Below are positions 33,334-41,743 of a DNA stretch of 64,000 nucleotides, piece by piece; positions within the stretch are counted from its first letter, which is position 1, and each line of letters starts with the position of its first letter. Made by a program: the position numbers and the translations under genes. The notes below the pieces were generated by a model. It was not told where the DNA came from and searched no databases. It was given only the letters and a program-made list of their open reading frames with translations. The DNA is from Micromonospora tulbaghiae (GTDB lineage: Bacteria; Actinomycetota; Actinomycetes; Mycobacteriales; Micromonosporaceae), in NCBI RefSeq assembly GCF_900091605.1, contig NZ_FMCQ01000008.1:62001-126000 (forward strand), in the 5' to 3' direction.

Positions 33334-36175
33334 GTTACGCATCCGGGGCAAGCTCGCCCTGCTGGTGATCATTCCGCTGCTCAGCATGGTCGGGCTCGCC
33401 GTACCGGTCGTCATCGACCGGGTGACCGCCGCCCGGCAGGCCGCCGACACCGCCGAGACCGTCCGCGTCGCCAGCCGGGTCGGCAGCCTGGTCCAGGACC
33501 TCCAGCAGGAACGCCTGCTCTCGGTCGGGCTGCTGCTCGGGCGGGTGAGCCGTACCGAGCTGATCCAGAAATCGGCCACCGTCGACGACCGGGTCGCCGA
33601 CCTGCGCGCCGAGCCGCTGCCCGCGGCCGTCCGCGAGAGCCTCGACGGGGTACGCCGGCTGGAGGACGTCCGCAACGCCACGCTCGGCGGCCGGGCCACG
33701 CCGCAGCAGATCCTGACCGTTTTCGGCGAGGTCGACACCGCCTTGATCGACGCGCTGCGGCTGCCCTTCCGGGTGGACACCGACACCGCGGCCGGACGAC
33801 AGGTGCTCGCCCTGGACTCGCTGCTGCGCGTCGACGAGGCACTGAGCTCGTGCACCACGCAGATCGTGCTGGTGAAGGCGACAGGCGACCCGCAGGTGGC
33901 CCGGTCCTTCGTGGCCTGCATGGCGGGGCTCAACGTCGACAACCGGCGGTTCCGCAAGCTGATCACGCCCGAGCAGCTGAAGGTGGCCGAGCTGGACGAC
34001 GCGGCGGTGGCCGCCCGGACCAGCCCGACGTTCCTGGTGGACAGCCTCCGGGATCCGGACAAGGCGATCGCGCCGGTGCCGCTGGACGTGCTGTTCCCGT
34101 CGGCCCGGTCGATGATCACGCTGGGCCAGTTCGTGGAGAAGAAGGTCGTCGCGGACGTCATCGCGGAGACCCGCGCCCGGGAACGGGAGGCCCTGACGGC
34201 AGCCTGGCTGGTCAGCCTGACGGCGGCGGCGATCCTGCTCGTCGTGGTGCTGCTGAGCATGACTGTGGCGCGTACGGTGGCCCGGCCGCTGAGCCGGCTC
34301 ACCCGCTCCGCCGAGCGGGTCGCCCGGGTCACCGAGGCCGAGCTGACCCGGGTCGCCGACGACGAGTCCGAGACCGTCCCCCCGGTACGCCTCGACCCGG
34401 TGGAGATCAGCGCCCGGGACGAGATCGGCGACCTGGCCCGCGCGTTCGACCGGGTGCAGCACACCGCCGCCCGGCTGGTCGAACGGCAGGTCGCCGGGCG
34501 GCGCAACGTGGCGCAGATGTTCGGCCACGTCGGCCGGCGTACGCAGAACCTCGTCGGCCGCCAGATCGCGCTCATCGACCGGCTGGAACGGCAGGAGACC
34601 GACGCGGGCCGCCTGGAGCACCTCTACCGGCTGGACCACATCTCCAGCCGGTTGCGCCGCAACGCGGGCAGCCTGGTGGTGCTCTCCGGCGCCACCGGCT
34701 CGGACGGCCACGTGGCGCCGGTCCCGCTGGCCGACGTGGTCCGGCTCGCGCTCGGCGAGATCGAGGACTACACCCGCGTCGACGTGGAGGTCCCGCCCGG
34801 TGTGGCGGCGTCCCCCGCCATCGCCGGCGACCTCGTGCTGACGCTCGCCGAGCTGATGGAGAACGCCACCTCGTTCTCGCCGCCGCACACCCGTGTGGTG
34901 GTGACCGGTGAGCTGACCGACGGCGGGGCACGACTGGTCGTGGTCGACCACGGCATCGGCCTGACCGAGGACCGGATGGTCGAGGAGAACGCCCGGTTCA
35001 CCCGGCGGGAACGCCTCGACCTCGCCCCGACCGAGGTGCTCGGCCTGTTCGTGGTCGGCCGGCTGGCCCGGCGGCACGGCTGGAGCGTCCGGCTGAGCCA
35101 CACCCCCGGCGGCGGCGTCACCGCCGCCCTGGAGATCCCGGGCGCCTCGCTCGTGATCCGCCGTCCCGAGCCGGTCGGCGTCAGCGCCGGCCGGGCCGCG
35201 GTGCCCGGCGCCCGCGAGCCGGAGCCACCGGCCGTCGAGGCGCCGGCCGGCTTCGACGCCGAGTTGCTGACCCGGGCCACACGCAGCATGTCCAGCGGCG
35301 ACCCGTGGAACGCCTTCGGCAGCCAGGCCGACACCGCGGAGGCGGACGAGGACGCCGGTCCGGCCACCGGCGGTCCGCCGCCGGTCTGGCCGCCGTCGGC
35401 CGTACCGCCGGCCCTCCGGCCGTCCGGACCGGCGGCGCGTCCCGGGCACGTCTCCCCGCCGACACCGGTCGTCGGCCCGGCCCAGGCCGCTCCCCCGGCC
35501 GCCGGTCCGGCGGCCGGCCCGACCCTGACGCCGCCGGCCACCCGCCCGGCGCCGCCGCCCGCCGGTCCCGGGCTCGCCCCGCAGCACGGTCCCGGGCTCG
35601 CGCCACAGCACGGTCCCGGGCTCGCGCCACAGCACCGCCCGGCGATCGCGCCACAGCACGGTCCGGGGCTCGTGCCGCCGCCCGGTACCGCCCGCCCGAC
35701 GGCTCCGGCCGCGCCACCCACGGCCGTGCCGGCGCCGACCGGACCGAACCCGGTCGGGCCGCCCGCCGGCCGGCCCGGTACCCGGTCGCCGATCCGGCAG
35801 CGGGTGCCCGGCGCCAACCTGCCGGCCGCCCCGCCGGTGGCCGGACCGGCCGGTCCGGCCACCGGCGGGCCGCTGATCGGCGTACCGGCGGACCCGTCGA
35901 GCGTCCGGGCCCTGGTCGAGGCGTTCCAGGACGGGGTACGGCGGGCCGAGGACGACGTCGACCACGCGCCTCCGGCTGCGGAACGGCCCCGGCTCAGCCG
36001 CCGGGTGCCCGGCGCGAACCTGTCCGTCTCCCCGGCGCAGTCCGTGCCCACCAGCTCCGACCCCGGCGACCCCGTCGAGGTCCGCAACCGGATCAGCGAG
36101 TTCGAGGCGGGCGTCGCCCGTGCTCTGCGCGAAGTCAGTACCGACCGCCGCTACGAAGAGGACCCATCACGGTGA
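33320..36175 (+). CDS. cvnA: CvnA-type sensor histidine kinase-like ATPase with nitrate-sensing (NIT) domain
   Basis: A 951-residue protein with TM1 (13-31), an extracytoplasmic NIT-like helical domain (about 45-285), TM2 (294-315), HAMP (316-385), a DHp-like helix pair with LIDRLERQETDAGRLEHLYRLDH split around 418-440, and a HATPase_c domain with N-box ELMENATSFSPP (511-522) and G-box DHGIGL (543-548). The C-tail beyond 620 is Pro/Ala-rich and disordered, with GPGLAPQH repeats. In conservons CvnA senses a signal and works with CvnB-D; kinase activity is often doubtful, and the His in LDH is the only candidate. It overlaps the upstream gene by 14 nt. Confidence 0.88.
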   Translation: MLLGRLRIRGKLALLVIIPLLSMVGLAVPVVIDRVTAARQAADTAETVRVASRVGSLVQDLQQERLLSVGLLLGRVSRTELIQKSATVDDRVADLRAEPLPAAVRESLDGVRRLEDVRNATLGGRATPQQILTVFGEVDTALIDALRLPFRVDTDTAAGRQVLALDSLLRVDEALSSCTTQIVLVKATGDPQVARSFVACMAGLNVDNRRFRKLITPEQLKVAELDDAAVAARTSPTFLVDSLRDPDKAIAPVPLDVLFPSARSMITLGQFVEKKVVADVIAETRAREREALTAAWLVSLTAAAILLVVVLLSMTVARTVARPLSRLTRSAERVARVTEAELTRVADDESETVPPVRLDPVEISARDEIGDLARAFDRVQHTAARLVERQVAGRRNVAQMFGHVGRRTQNLVGRQIALIDRLERQETDAGRLEHLYRLDHISSRLRRNAGSLVVLSGATGSDGHVAPVPLADVVRLALGEIEDYTRVDVEVPPGVAASPAIAGDLVLTLAELMENATSFSPPHTRVVVTGELTDGGARLVVVDHGIGLTEDRMVEENARFTRRERLDLAPTEVLGLFVVGRLARRHGWSVRLSHTPGGGVTAALEIPGASLVIRRPEPVGVSAGRAAVPGAREPEPPAVEAPAGFDAELLTRATRSMSSGDPWNAFGSQADTAEADEDAGPATGGPPPVWPPSAVPPALRPSGPAARPGHVSPPTPVVGPAQAAPPAAGPAAGPTLTPPATRPAPPPAGPGLAPQHGPGLAPQHGPGLAPQHRPAIAPQHGPGLVPPPGTARPTAPAAPPTAVPAPTGPNPVGPPAGRPGTRSPIRQRVPGANLPAAPPVAGPAGPATGGPLIGVPADPSSVRALVEAFQDGVRRAEDDVDHAPPAAERPRLSRRVPGANLSVSPAQSVPTSSDPGDPVEVRNRISEFEAGVARALREVSTDRRYEEDPSR
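35564..35680 (+). repeat. 24-bp tandem repeats inside cvnA
   Basis: Three nearly identical copies of a 24-bp unit encode GPGLAPQH, then two diverged copies (RPAIAPQH and GPGLVPPP). They lie in the disordered tail and are likely length-variable. Confidence 0.8.
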
Positions 36176-36636
36176 CCAGCCCCTTCCTCCACGAGAACGT
36201 CGAACAGAGCACCACCGGCGACCTCAGTCCCGAGGCACGCACCTTCAACTGGCTGCTCGACTCCTTCACCTCCAGCACCGCCGGGGTGATGGAGGCGATC
36301 GCGGTCTCCTCGGACGGGCTGCTGATGGCCATGTCCGCGATCAAGGACCGGTCCAACGCGGAACGACTCGCGGCCGTGGTCTCCGGCATGACCAGCCTCG
36401 CCGGGGGCGCGGCGAGCTGGTACGCGCTCGGCGCGCTCAACCGGGTGATCGTCGACATGGCCGAGGGTTACCTGCTGATCAGCGCGATCAGCAGCGGCTC
36501 GGTGCTCGGCGTCGTCGCCGACCGCACGGCCAACCTGGGCACCGTGGCGTACGAGATGACGCTGTTCGCCGGCCGCGCCGGCGGCGCCCTGAGTCCGCGC
36601 CTGATCGCCGAGCTGAAGAACGCCGTACAGCAATGA
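36172..36636 (+). CDS. cvnB: CvnB: roadblock/LC7 domain protein
   Basis: A 154-residue roadblock/LC7 protein: TFNWLLDSFTSSTAGVMEAIAVSSDGLLMAMS, ERLAAVVSGMTSLAGGAASWY, GYLLISAISSGSVLGVVADRTANLGTVAYEM split over 105-135. Roadblock proteins regulate small GTPases; in conservons CvnB pairs with CvnD. GTG 36172 overlaps the cvnA stop as GTGA. The frame is open far upstream inside cvnA, but that part is a shadow. Confidence 0.92.
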   Translation: MTSPFLHENVEQSTTGDLSPEARTFNWLLDSFTSSTAGVMEAIAVSSDGLLMAMSAIKDRSNAERLAAVVSGMTSLAGGAASWYALGALNRVIVDMAEGYLLISAISSGSVLGVVADRTANLGTVAYEMTLFAGRAGGALSPRLIAELKNAVQQ

Positions 36637-37082
36637 TCCCAGGGGCCGCCGGCGCGGACCCGGAGCCGGAACCCGGCGTCCGGATCCGCCCCTTCCTGCA
36701 CGCGTCCGCTCCGGTTCCGGAGCCGGACGCGGGCGACGGGGAGCCGACCGGCCCACGCCCCTTCGTGCTGACCTCCGGACGGGTGGACGGCGACCCGGCG
36801 ATCGGCCTGGAGACCCAGGTCACCGCTAATCCGGGCAGCACATCGTGGGCGGTGACCGCCCGGTTGGCCCCGGAGCTGGCGGCGATCGTCGCGATCTGCG
36901 CCGAGCCCGTCTCGGTGGCCGAGATCTCCGCCCGGACCCGGATGCACTTCGGGGTGACCCGGGTGCTGGTCGGCGACCTCCGGGCCGCCGGCCATCTCGA
37001 CGTGCACGTCGCGGACGTCGACGACGCCCTCGATCCCGACATCATCCTGCGAGTGATTGATGGACTTCGTGCGATCTCCTGA
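36633..37082 (+). CDS. cvnC: CvnC: DUF742 domain protein
   Basis: A 149-residue protein with RPFVLTSGRVDG, IGLETQVTAN, LAPELAAIVAICAEPVSVAEISARTRMHFGVTRVLVGDL and VHVADVDDALDPDIILRVIDGLRAI, the DUF742 pattern with a winged-helix-like core. In conservons this protein probably links the sensor to CvnB/D. ATG 36633 overlaps the cvnB stop as ATGA. Confidence 0.92.
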   Translation: MIPGAAGADPEPEPGVRIRPFLHASAPVPEPDAGDGEPTGPRPFVLTSGRVDGDPAIGLETQVTANPGSTSWAVTARLAPELAAIVAICAEPVSVAEISARTRMHFGVTRVLVGDLRAAGHLDVHVADVDDALDPDIILRVIDGLRAIS

Positions 37083-37821
37083 ATGGCCGGCGGCCGCCAC
37101 GGGCGGGCCGTCCGCCAACAGCGCCCCGAGCCGCTACGGCGGCCCGGCGCCGCTGATCGGCCGGGCCACGCCGCCCCCGCCCACGCCGCCGCTGCCGTAC
37201 CTGCCGCCGGGTGTGCCGCCGTCCGAGCCGGCCCCGATCGTCAGCCGGGTGCCGGCGCCCCGGCCGCCGATCCCGGTCAAGATCCTCATCGCCGGCGGGT
37301 TCGGGGTCGGCAAGACCACCACTGTCGGTGCGATCTCCGAGATCGCTCCGCTGACCACCGAGGCGGAGATGACCACCGCCGGCATCGGCATCGACGACCC
37401 GGGCGGGGTCGCCGGCAAGACCACCACCACCGTCGCCATGGACTTCGGCTGCGTGACCATCGACCGCAGCCTGAAGCTCTACCTCTTCGGTACGCCCGGA
37501 CAGGCGCGCTTCGGGTTCATGTGGGACGACCTGGCCCGGGGTGCGCTCGGCGCGCTGGTGGTGGTGGACAGCGCCCGGCTCGACGACTGCTACCCGGCGA
37601 TCGACTTCTTCGAGCGGTCCGGGCTGCCGTTCGCGGTGGGCGTCAACGCCTTCGACGGCCGGCTGGCCCTGGACCTGCCGTCGATCCGCTGGGCGCTGGC
37701 GATCGGTGAGCACGTGCCGCTGGTGCAGTTCGACGCCCGGGACCGCCTCTCGGTACGGGACGCCCTGCTCGTCGTCCTGGACCGCGCGCTGGACCGGGCC
37801 ACCCGATCCCGGGCAGGCTGA
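37060..37821 (+). CDS. cvnD: CvnD: Ras-like GTP-binding protein
   Basis: A 253-residue GTPase. A Pro-rich N-terminus (about 25-70) is longer than usual for CvnD; then come the P-loop GGFGVGKTTTVG (79-90), TTAGIGIDDPG (switch I region), the G3-like LFGTPGQARFGFMWDD and the atypical G4 NAFDG. CvnD cycles between GTP and GDP under CvnB/A control. ATG 37060 overlaps the end of cvnC by 23 nt; GTG 37053 and TTG 37057 are alternatives. The operon order A-B-C-D is complete. Confidence 0.9.
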   Translation: MDFVRSPEWPAAATGGPSANSAPSRYGGPAPLIGRATPPPPTPPLPYLPPGVPPSEPAPIVSRVPAPRPPIPVKILIAGGFGVGKTTTVGAISEIAPLTTEAEMTTAGIGIDDPGGVAGKTTTTVAMDFGCVTIDRSLKLYLFGTPGQARFGFMWDDLARGALGALVVVDSARLDDCYPAIDFFERSGLPFAVGVNAFDGRLALDLPSIRWALAIGEHVPLVQFDARDRLSVRDALLVVLDRALDRATRSRAG

Positions 37822-37866
37822 ACCGGCAGTCGTTTCGATCCGTTGTCTGGCGAAGGGGTGGACGCC

Positions 37867-38361
37867 ATGAGAGGTGATCTGGACGAGACACTGGCCCGGA
37901 TGGCACGGCGCGAGGAGGCGCTGCGCCGCCGGGCGCCGATGCCCGGTGAGCCGGCCGGGGCGACCGAGCGGGACGTACCCGTGGAGGCGGCGGACGAGGC
38001 GGGCGACGGGCGGGCGGGGCACGGCGCGTACCGGCTGCGCGGTGGCGAGGCGCCGGTGCGGCGTGACCCGGTCGAGGAGGTCGCCGAGGCGGTCCGCCGG
38101 GTGGTGGCGGAGCACCCCGGGCTCGCCGTGACGCTGCGCGTGGAGCTGGGCGAGCAGGCGTACCCGCTGCGGGTCTCCTGGTCCGGCGCGGCGGTGACGG
38201 TGGGCCCGGCGACGCCGCCCGCGCCGCCGCCGGCGTGGCCCATGTCGGTGAAGACGGTGCCCGCGCCCGGCCACGACCCGCTGGAGTCCGACCCGGCGGC
38301 CCGGCTGGCCGAGATGATCCGGCGCGACCCCTCGCTGCTGGACGACCCGGGTCCGCGCTGA
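37867..38361 (+). CDS. Hypothetical protein downstream of the conservon
   Basis: A 164-residue soluble protein with a charged helical N-terminus (RGDLDETLARMARREEALRR), a linker, a small alpha/beta segment (VEEVAEAVRRVVAEHPGLAVTLRVELGEQAYPLRVSWSG), a Pro-rich part and ESDPAARLAEMIRRDPSLLDDP at the end. No family is recognised. The ribosome site GAAGGGG lies 9 nt before ATG 37867. It is 45 nt behind cvnD and probably co-transcribed. Confidence 0.7.
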   Translation: MRGDLDETLARMARREEALRRRAPMPGEPAGATERDVPVEAADEAGDGRAGHGAYRLRGGEAPVRRDPVEEVAEAVRRVVAEHPGLAVTLRVELGEQAYPLRVSWSGAAVTVGPATPPAPPPAWPMSVKTVPAPGHDPLESDPAARLAEMIRRDPSLLDDPGPR

Positions 38362-38398
38362 CCCGGCACCCGATGATCGGGGCGGCTACTGTCGGCGG

Positions 38399-40639
38399 GT
38401 GGCCGAACCCGACCTGACCCTGACCGCGACGCTGCGGCCGGCCGCGCTCGACGCCCGCCGCGGCGTGGTGCGCCTGCATCCCGAGGTGCTCACCGCGTTG
38501 GCGCTGCGCCCCGGCGACCCGGTACGCCTGACCGGCCGCCGGGTCACCGCCGGCATCGCGGCCGCCGCCGAGCCGAGCACCAGCGGCGCCCTGCTGCACG
38601 CCGACGACCTGCTGCTGGGCAACCTCGGCCTGCGGGCCGGCGGCCAGGTCACGGTGAGCCCGCTGCCCGCGACCCCGGCACGCCGGCTCACCCTGTCCGG
38701 CCCGGCGGCGGTGGTCGCCGCGGTCCCGCCGGAGATGCTGCGGCTCGCACTGCTGGGCAAGGTGGTCACCGGCGGCGACGACGTCTCGCTGCTCCCGCAG
38801 GACGTGCTGCCGGACGCCGCGGTGCGCGGCCTGATCGAGGCCGCGCGGCGCAGTCTGGCCAGTTCCGTCGGGTACGCCTGGACGAGCACGCTGCTCAGCG
38901 TCGTGTCGGCCGAACCGGCGGTCGGCGCGCTCGTCACCATGGACACGGTCGTGGGCTGGGAACACGGCCCCGCCACCCGCGGCTCCGGCCCGGCCCCCTC
39001 GGCCTCCACCGCGCGGGTCTCCGCCCCCGCCACCCCGGCCGGGACGGAACCCGACATGGACCTGCTCGGCCCGGAGGACGCGCCCGACGTGGACGAGCTG
39101 CCCGGCCTGCGCGCCCAGGCCGAGGAGCTGACCGAACTGCTGGACCTGGGCTTCCACCACCGCGAGGTGCTGGGCCGGCTCGGCACCACCGTCTCGCTCG
39201 GTGTGCTGGTGGAGGGTCCGGCCGGCTCGGGCAAGTCCGCGCTGGTGCGTGCCGTCGCCGCCCGGGTCGGCGCGGGCGTCCGGCCGCTGTGGGCACCGGA
39301 ACTGGCCGCGCTCAGCAACGACGCGGCGGCCCGGCGGCTGCGCGAGGCGGCCTCGGCGGTACGCGCCGGCGGTCCCGCCGTGCTGCTGGTCACCGACGTG
39401 GAGTCGATCGCCCCGGCCGACGAGCCGGGCCCGCTGGCCACCGTGTTCCGGCAGGTGGTCGCCGAGACGCTGCGGGCCGGCGCCGCTGTGGTGTGCACCA
39501 GCGGACGCCCCGAGGCGGTCGACCCGGCGCTGCGCGGCCCGGACCTGCTCGCGCTGCGGATCACCGTGCCGCTGCCCGACGCGGCGCTGCGCCGGGAGCA
39601 GTTGACGGTGCTGACCCGTGAGGTGCCGCTGGCCGGTGACGTCCGGCTGGACGAGGTGGCCGCCCGTACCCCCGGGTTCGTCGCGGCGGACCTGGCGGCG
39701 CTGGTACGCGAGGCCGGGGTACGCGCGGCGCTGCGACAGAAGACGGCGGAGACGCCGACGGTGGCGATGGCCGACTTCACCGCCGCGCTGGAGGTGGTCC
39801 GGCCGACCACGATGTCCGCGTCCACGCTGGAGCTGGCGTCGGTGACGCTCGACGACGTCGGTGGGCTGCACGAGGTCAAGCAGACGCTCACCGAGTCGGT
39901 GCTCTGGCCGCTCACCTATCCGGACACGTTCGCCCGGCTGGGCGTGACACCGCCGCGCGGCGTGCTGCTCTACGGCCCGCCCGGCTGCGGCAAGACCTAT
40001 CTGGTGACGGCGCTGGCCGGTTCCGGGCGGGCCAACGTGCTCTCGGTGAAGGGCGCGGAGCTGCTCTCGAAGTGGGTGGGTGAGAGCGAGCGCGCGGTGC
40101 GGGAGCTGTTCCGCCGCGCCCGCCAGGCCGCGCCCACGCTGGTGTTCCTGGACGAGGTGGACGCGCTGGCCCCGGTACGCGGGCAGGCCACCGACGGTGG
40201 TACCACCGACCGGGTGGTGGCGGCGCTGCTGACCGAGCTGGACGGCGTGGAGGCCCTGCGCAACGTGGTGGTGGTCGGCGCGACCAACCGTCCCGAGCTG
40301 GTCGACCCGGCGCTGCTGCGTCCCGGCCGGCTGGAACGGCTGGTCTACGTGCCGCCGCCGGACGGCCCGGCTCGTACGGAGATCCTCCGCGCGTCCGCCC
40401 GGGACGTCCCGCTCGCGCCGGACGTGGACCTCGACGCGCTCGGCGCCGAGCTGGACGGCTTCTCCGCCGCCGACTGCACTGCGCTGATCCGGGAGGCGGC
40501 GCTGGCCGCCATGCGGGAGTCGCTGGAGGCGAGCACCGTGACCGCCGCGCACGTCGAGGCGGCCCGGACCCGCGTCCGTCCCTCCCTGGACCCGGTGCAG
40601 CTCGCGCATCTGGAGTCGTACGCCACCGGCCGGTCCTGA
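38399..40639 (+). CDS. Cdc48/VCP-like double AAA ATPase
   Basis: A 746-residue protein. The N-domain (1-200) resembles the double-psi barrel/Cdc48-N. AAA domain D1 has P-loop GPAGSGKS (273-280) but a degenerate Walker B (LLVTDVES, Asp333 with Val in place of the catalytic Glu). D2 is intact: GPPGCGKT (526-533), LVFLDEVDAL (581-590), sensor GATN (627-630) and RPGRLER (641-647). Such actinobacterial VCP-like proteins unfold substrate proteins using mainly D2. GTG 38399 lies 6 nt after a TACTGT box, so it may be leaderless and separate from the conservon. Confidence 0.88.
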   Translation: MAEPDLTLTATLRPAALDARRGVVRLHPEVLTALALRPGDPVRLTGRRVTAGIAAAAEPSTSGALLHADDLLLGNLGLRAGGQVTVSPLPATPARRLTLSGPAAVVAAVPPEMLRLALLGKVVTGGDDVSLLPQDVLPDAAVRGLIEAARRSLASSVGYAWTSTLLSVVSAEPAVGALVTMDTVVGWEHGPATRGSGPAPSASTARVSAPATPAGTEPDMDLLGPEDAPDVDELPGLRAQAEELTELLDLGFHHREVLGRLGTTVSLGVLVEGPAGSGKSALVRAVAARVGAGVRPLWAPELAALSNDAAARRLREAASAVRAGGPAVLLVTDVESIAPADEPGPLATVFRQVVAETLRAGAAVVCTSGRPEAVDPALRGPDLLALRITVPLPDAALRREQLTVLTREVPLAGDVRLDEVAARTPGFVAADLAALVREAGVRAALRQKTAETPTVAMADFTAALEVVRPTTMSASTLELASVTLDDVGGLHEVKQTLTESVLWPLTYPDTFARLGVTPPRGVLLYGPPGCGKTYLVTALAGSGRANVLSVKGAELLSKWVGESERAVRELFRRARQAAPTLVFLDEVDALAPVRGQATDGGTTDRVVAALLTELDGVEALRNVVVVGATNRPELVDPALLRPGRLERLVYVPPPDGPARTEILRASARDVPLAPDVDLDALGAELDGFSAADCTALIREAALAAMRESLEASTVTAAHVEAARTRVRPSLDPVQLAHLESYATGRS

Positions 40640-40736
40640 CCGGTCAGCTCTCGTCGCGGCGGCGGGCGCTCGACCCGGCGGCCGGCGCTCGACCGCCGGC
40701 CGCCGGTCCGGTCAGCTCTCGTCGCGGCGGCGGGCG
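40640..40736. repeat. 29-nt direct repeat at the end of the SRPBCC gene
   Basis: The 29-nt sequence starting CCGGTCAGCTCTCGTCGCGG occurs at 40640-40668 and 40708-40736. The second copy encodes the C-terminus of the SRPBCC gene (RRRDES plus stop); the first lies just past that stop and abuts the AAA ATPase stop codon. It looks like a tandem duplication of the gene end. Confidence 0.85.
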
Positions 40737-41740
40737 GCCGGGCGGCGGGGACGCTCCGGGACGCGGCGGCGCCGCTCGGGTTCGCGCTGCCCGCGTGCCG
40801 GACGGCGGGAACGCTCCGGCGCGGTCAGGACCGGCTCGTCGGCGTACTCGTCGTCGTCGAAGTCCTCGCCCTCGTCGTAGGCGGCGTACTCGTCGTCAGC
40901 CGGCCCGGCCTCGCCCCGCTCCTCCCGGAGCGCGGTCTCGTGGTCCTTGACCACCTGGGAGTCCTCGATCTCGCCGCGCCAGCCCTCGACTGCGTCCGGG
41001 TCGAGCACGGTCCGGGTCATCACGTGCCGGACGAAGTGCTTCAACTCCAGCCGCACGCGGCGGCCCTGGGCCCGCCACAGGTTGCCGGTGTGCTCGAAGA
41101 AGCCCTGCGGGTGGTACTCCAGCACCACCAGGATCTTCGTCAGTTCCGGGCCTACCTCGTGGAAGCTGACGGTGCCGTCGACCGAGCCCTTCTCGCCCTT
41201 GGACCGCCAGTGGATCAGCCGGTCCGGGATCTGCCGGACGATCGTCGACTCCCAGGTCCGGTGCGACCAGAGCACCTGCGCCTTCCAGGTCATCTTCTCG
41301 TCGGCGTCGCAGTCGGCCTGCTCGACCTTCTTCATGAAGCTCGGGAAGTCGCCGAACGTCGTCCACTGGTTGTAGGCGACCCGGACCGGCACGCCGACCT
41401 CGATGGTCTCGACAATGTTGGTGACCTTGAGCGCTTTGCCGCCGTCCCCGCCACCCTTGCGACCGAACGCCGCCATCAGCTTCTCCTTACCGCCGGCCAC
41501 GCCGGCATGGAACATGGCCTTCACCGGCGAGGCGCCCCCGGCGAGCCGCTGCGCGCCGGTGGCGGCGGCGACCAGGCCCGGGTCGCCGCCCCGCTTCGCG
41601 TACTCGCTGAGTCGTCCGGTCGCGTCGGTGACCCGGTCGGTGACGACCTGCACGGCTCGATCACCGAGGGCCGAGGCGAGATTGCGCAGTTCGCCGCCGA
41701 TCTGGTCGCGGGCCCGGTTGGCCAGGCTGCTCGTCGCCAC
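40712..41740 (-). CDS. SRPBCC (START-like) family protein
   Basis: A 342-residue protein. An N-terminal helical part (1-105; RARDQIGGELRNLASALGDRAVQ) leads into an SRPBCC/cyclase-dehydrase domain (about 108-245: VTNIVETIEVGVPVRVAYNQWTTFGDFPSFM, WESTIVRQIPDRLIHWRSKG, FHEVGPELTKILVVLEYHP). The C-terminal 80 residues are charged, Asp/Glu-rich then Arg/Pro-rich. SRPBCC domains bind hydrophobic ligands; such multi-part forms are common in actinomycetes and unassigned. The start is 3 nt after the upstream membrane-protein stop, so the two are an operon. Confidence 0.82.
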   Translation of the reverse strand: MATSSLANRARDQIGGELRNLASALGDRAVQVVTDRVTDATGRLSEYAKRGGDPGLVAAATGAQRLAGGASPVKAMFHAGVAGGKEKLMAAFGRKGGGDGGKALKVTNIVETIEVGVPVRVAYNQWTTFGDFPSFMKKVEQADCDADEKMTWKAQVLWSHRTWESTIVRQIPDRLIHWRSKGEKGSVDGTVSFHEVGPELTKILVVLEYHPQGFFEHTGNLWRAQGRRVRLELKHFVRHVMTRTVLDPDAVEGWRGEIEDSQVVKDHETALREERGEAGPADDEYAAYDEGEDFDDDEYADEPVLTAPERSRRPARGQREPERRRRVPERPRRPAARRRDES

Positions 41741-41743
41741 GGC

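Noticed and set aside
35305..36171. Upstream extension of cvnB within cvnA
   Set aside because: Composition is Arg/Pro-rich; the GTGA overlap at 36172 is a natural start for the roadblock protein.
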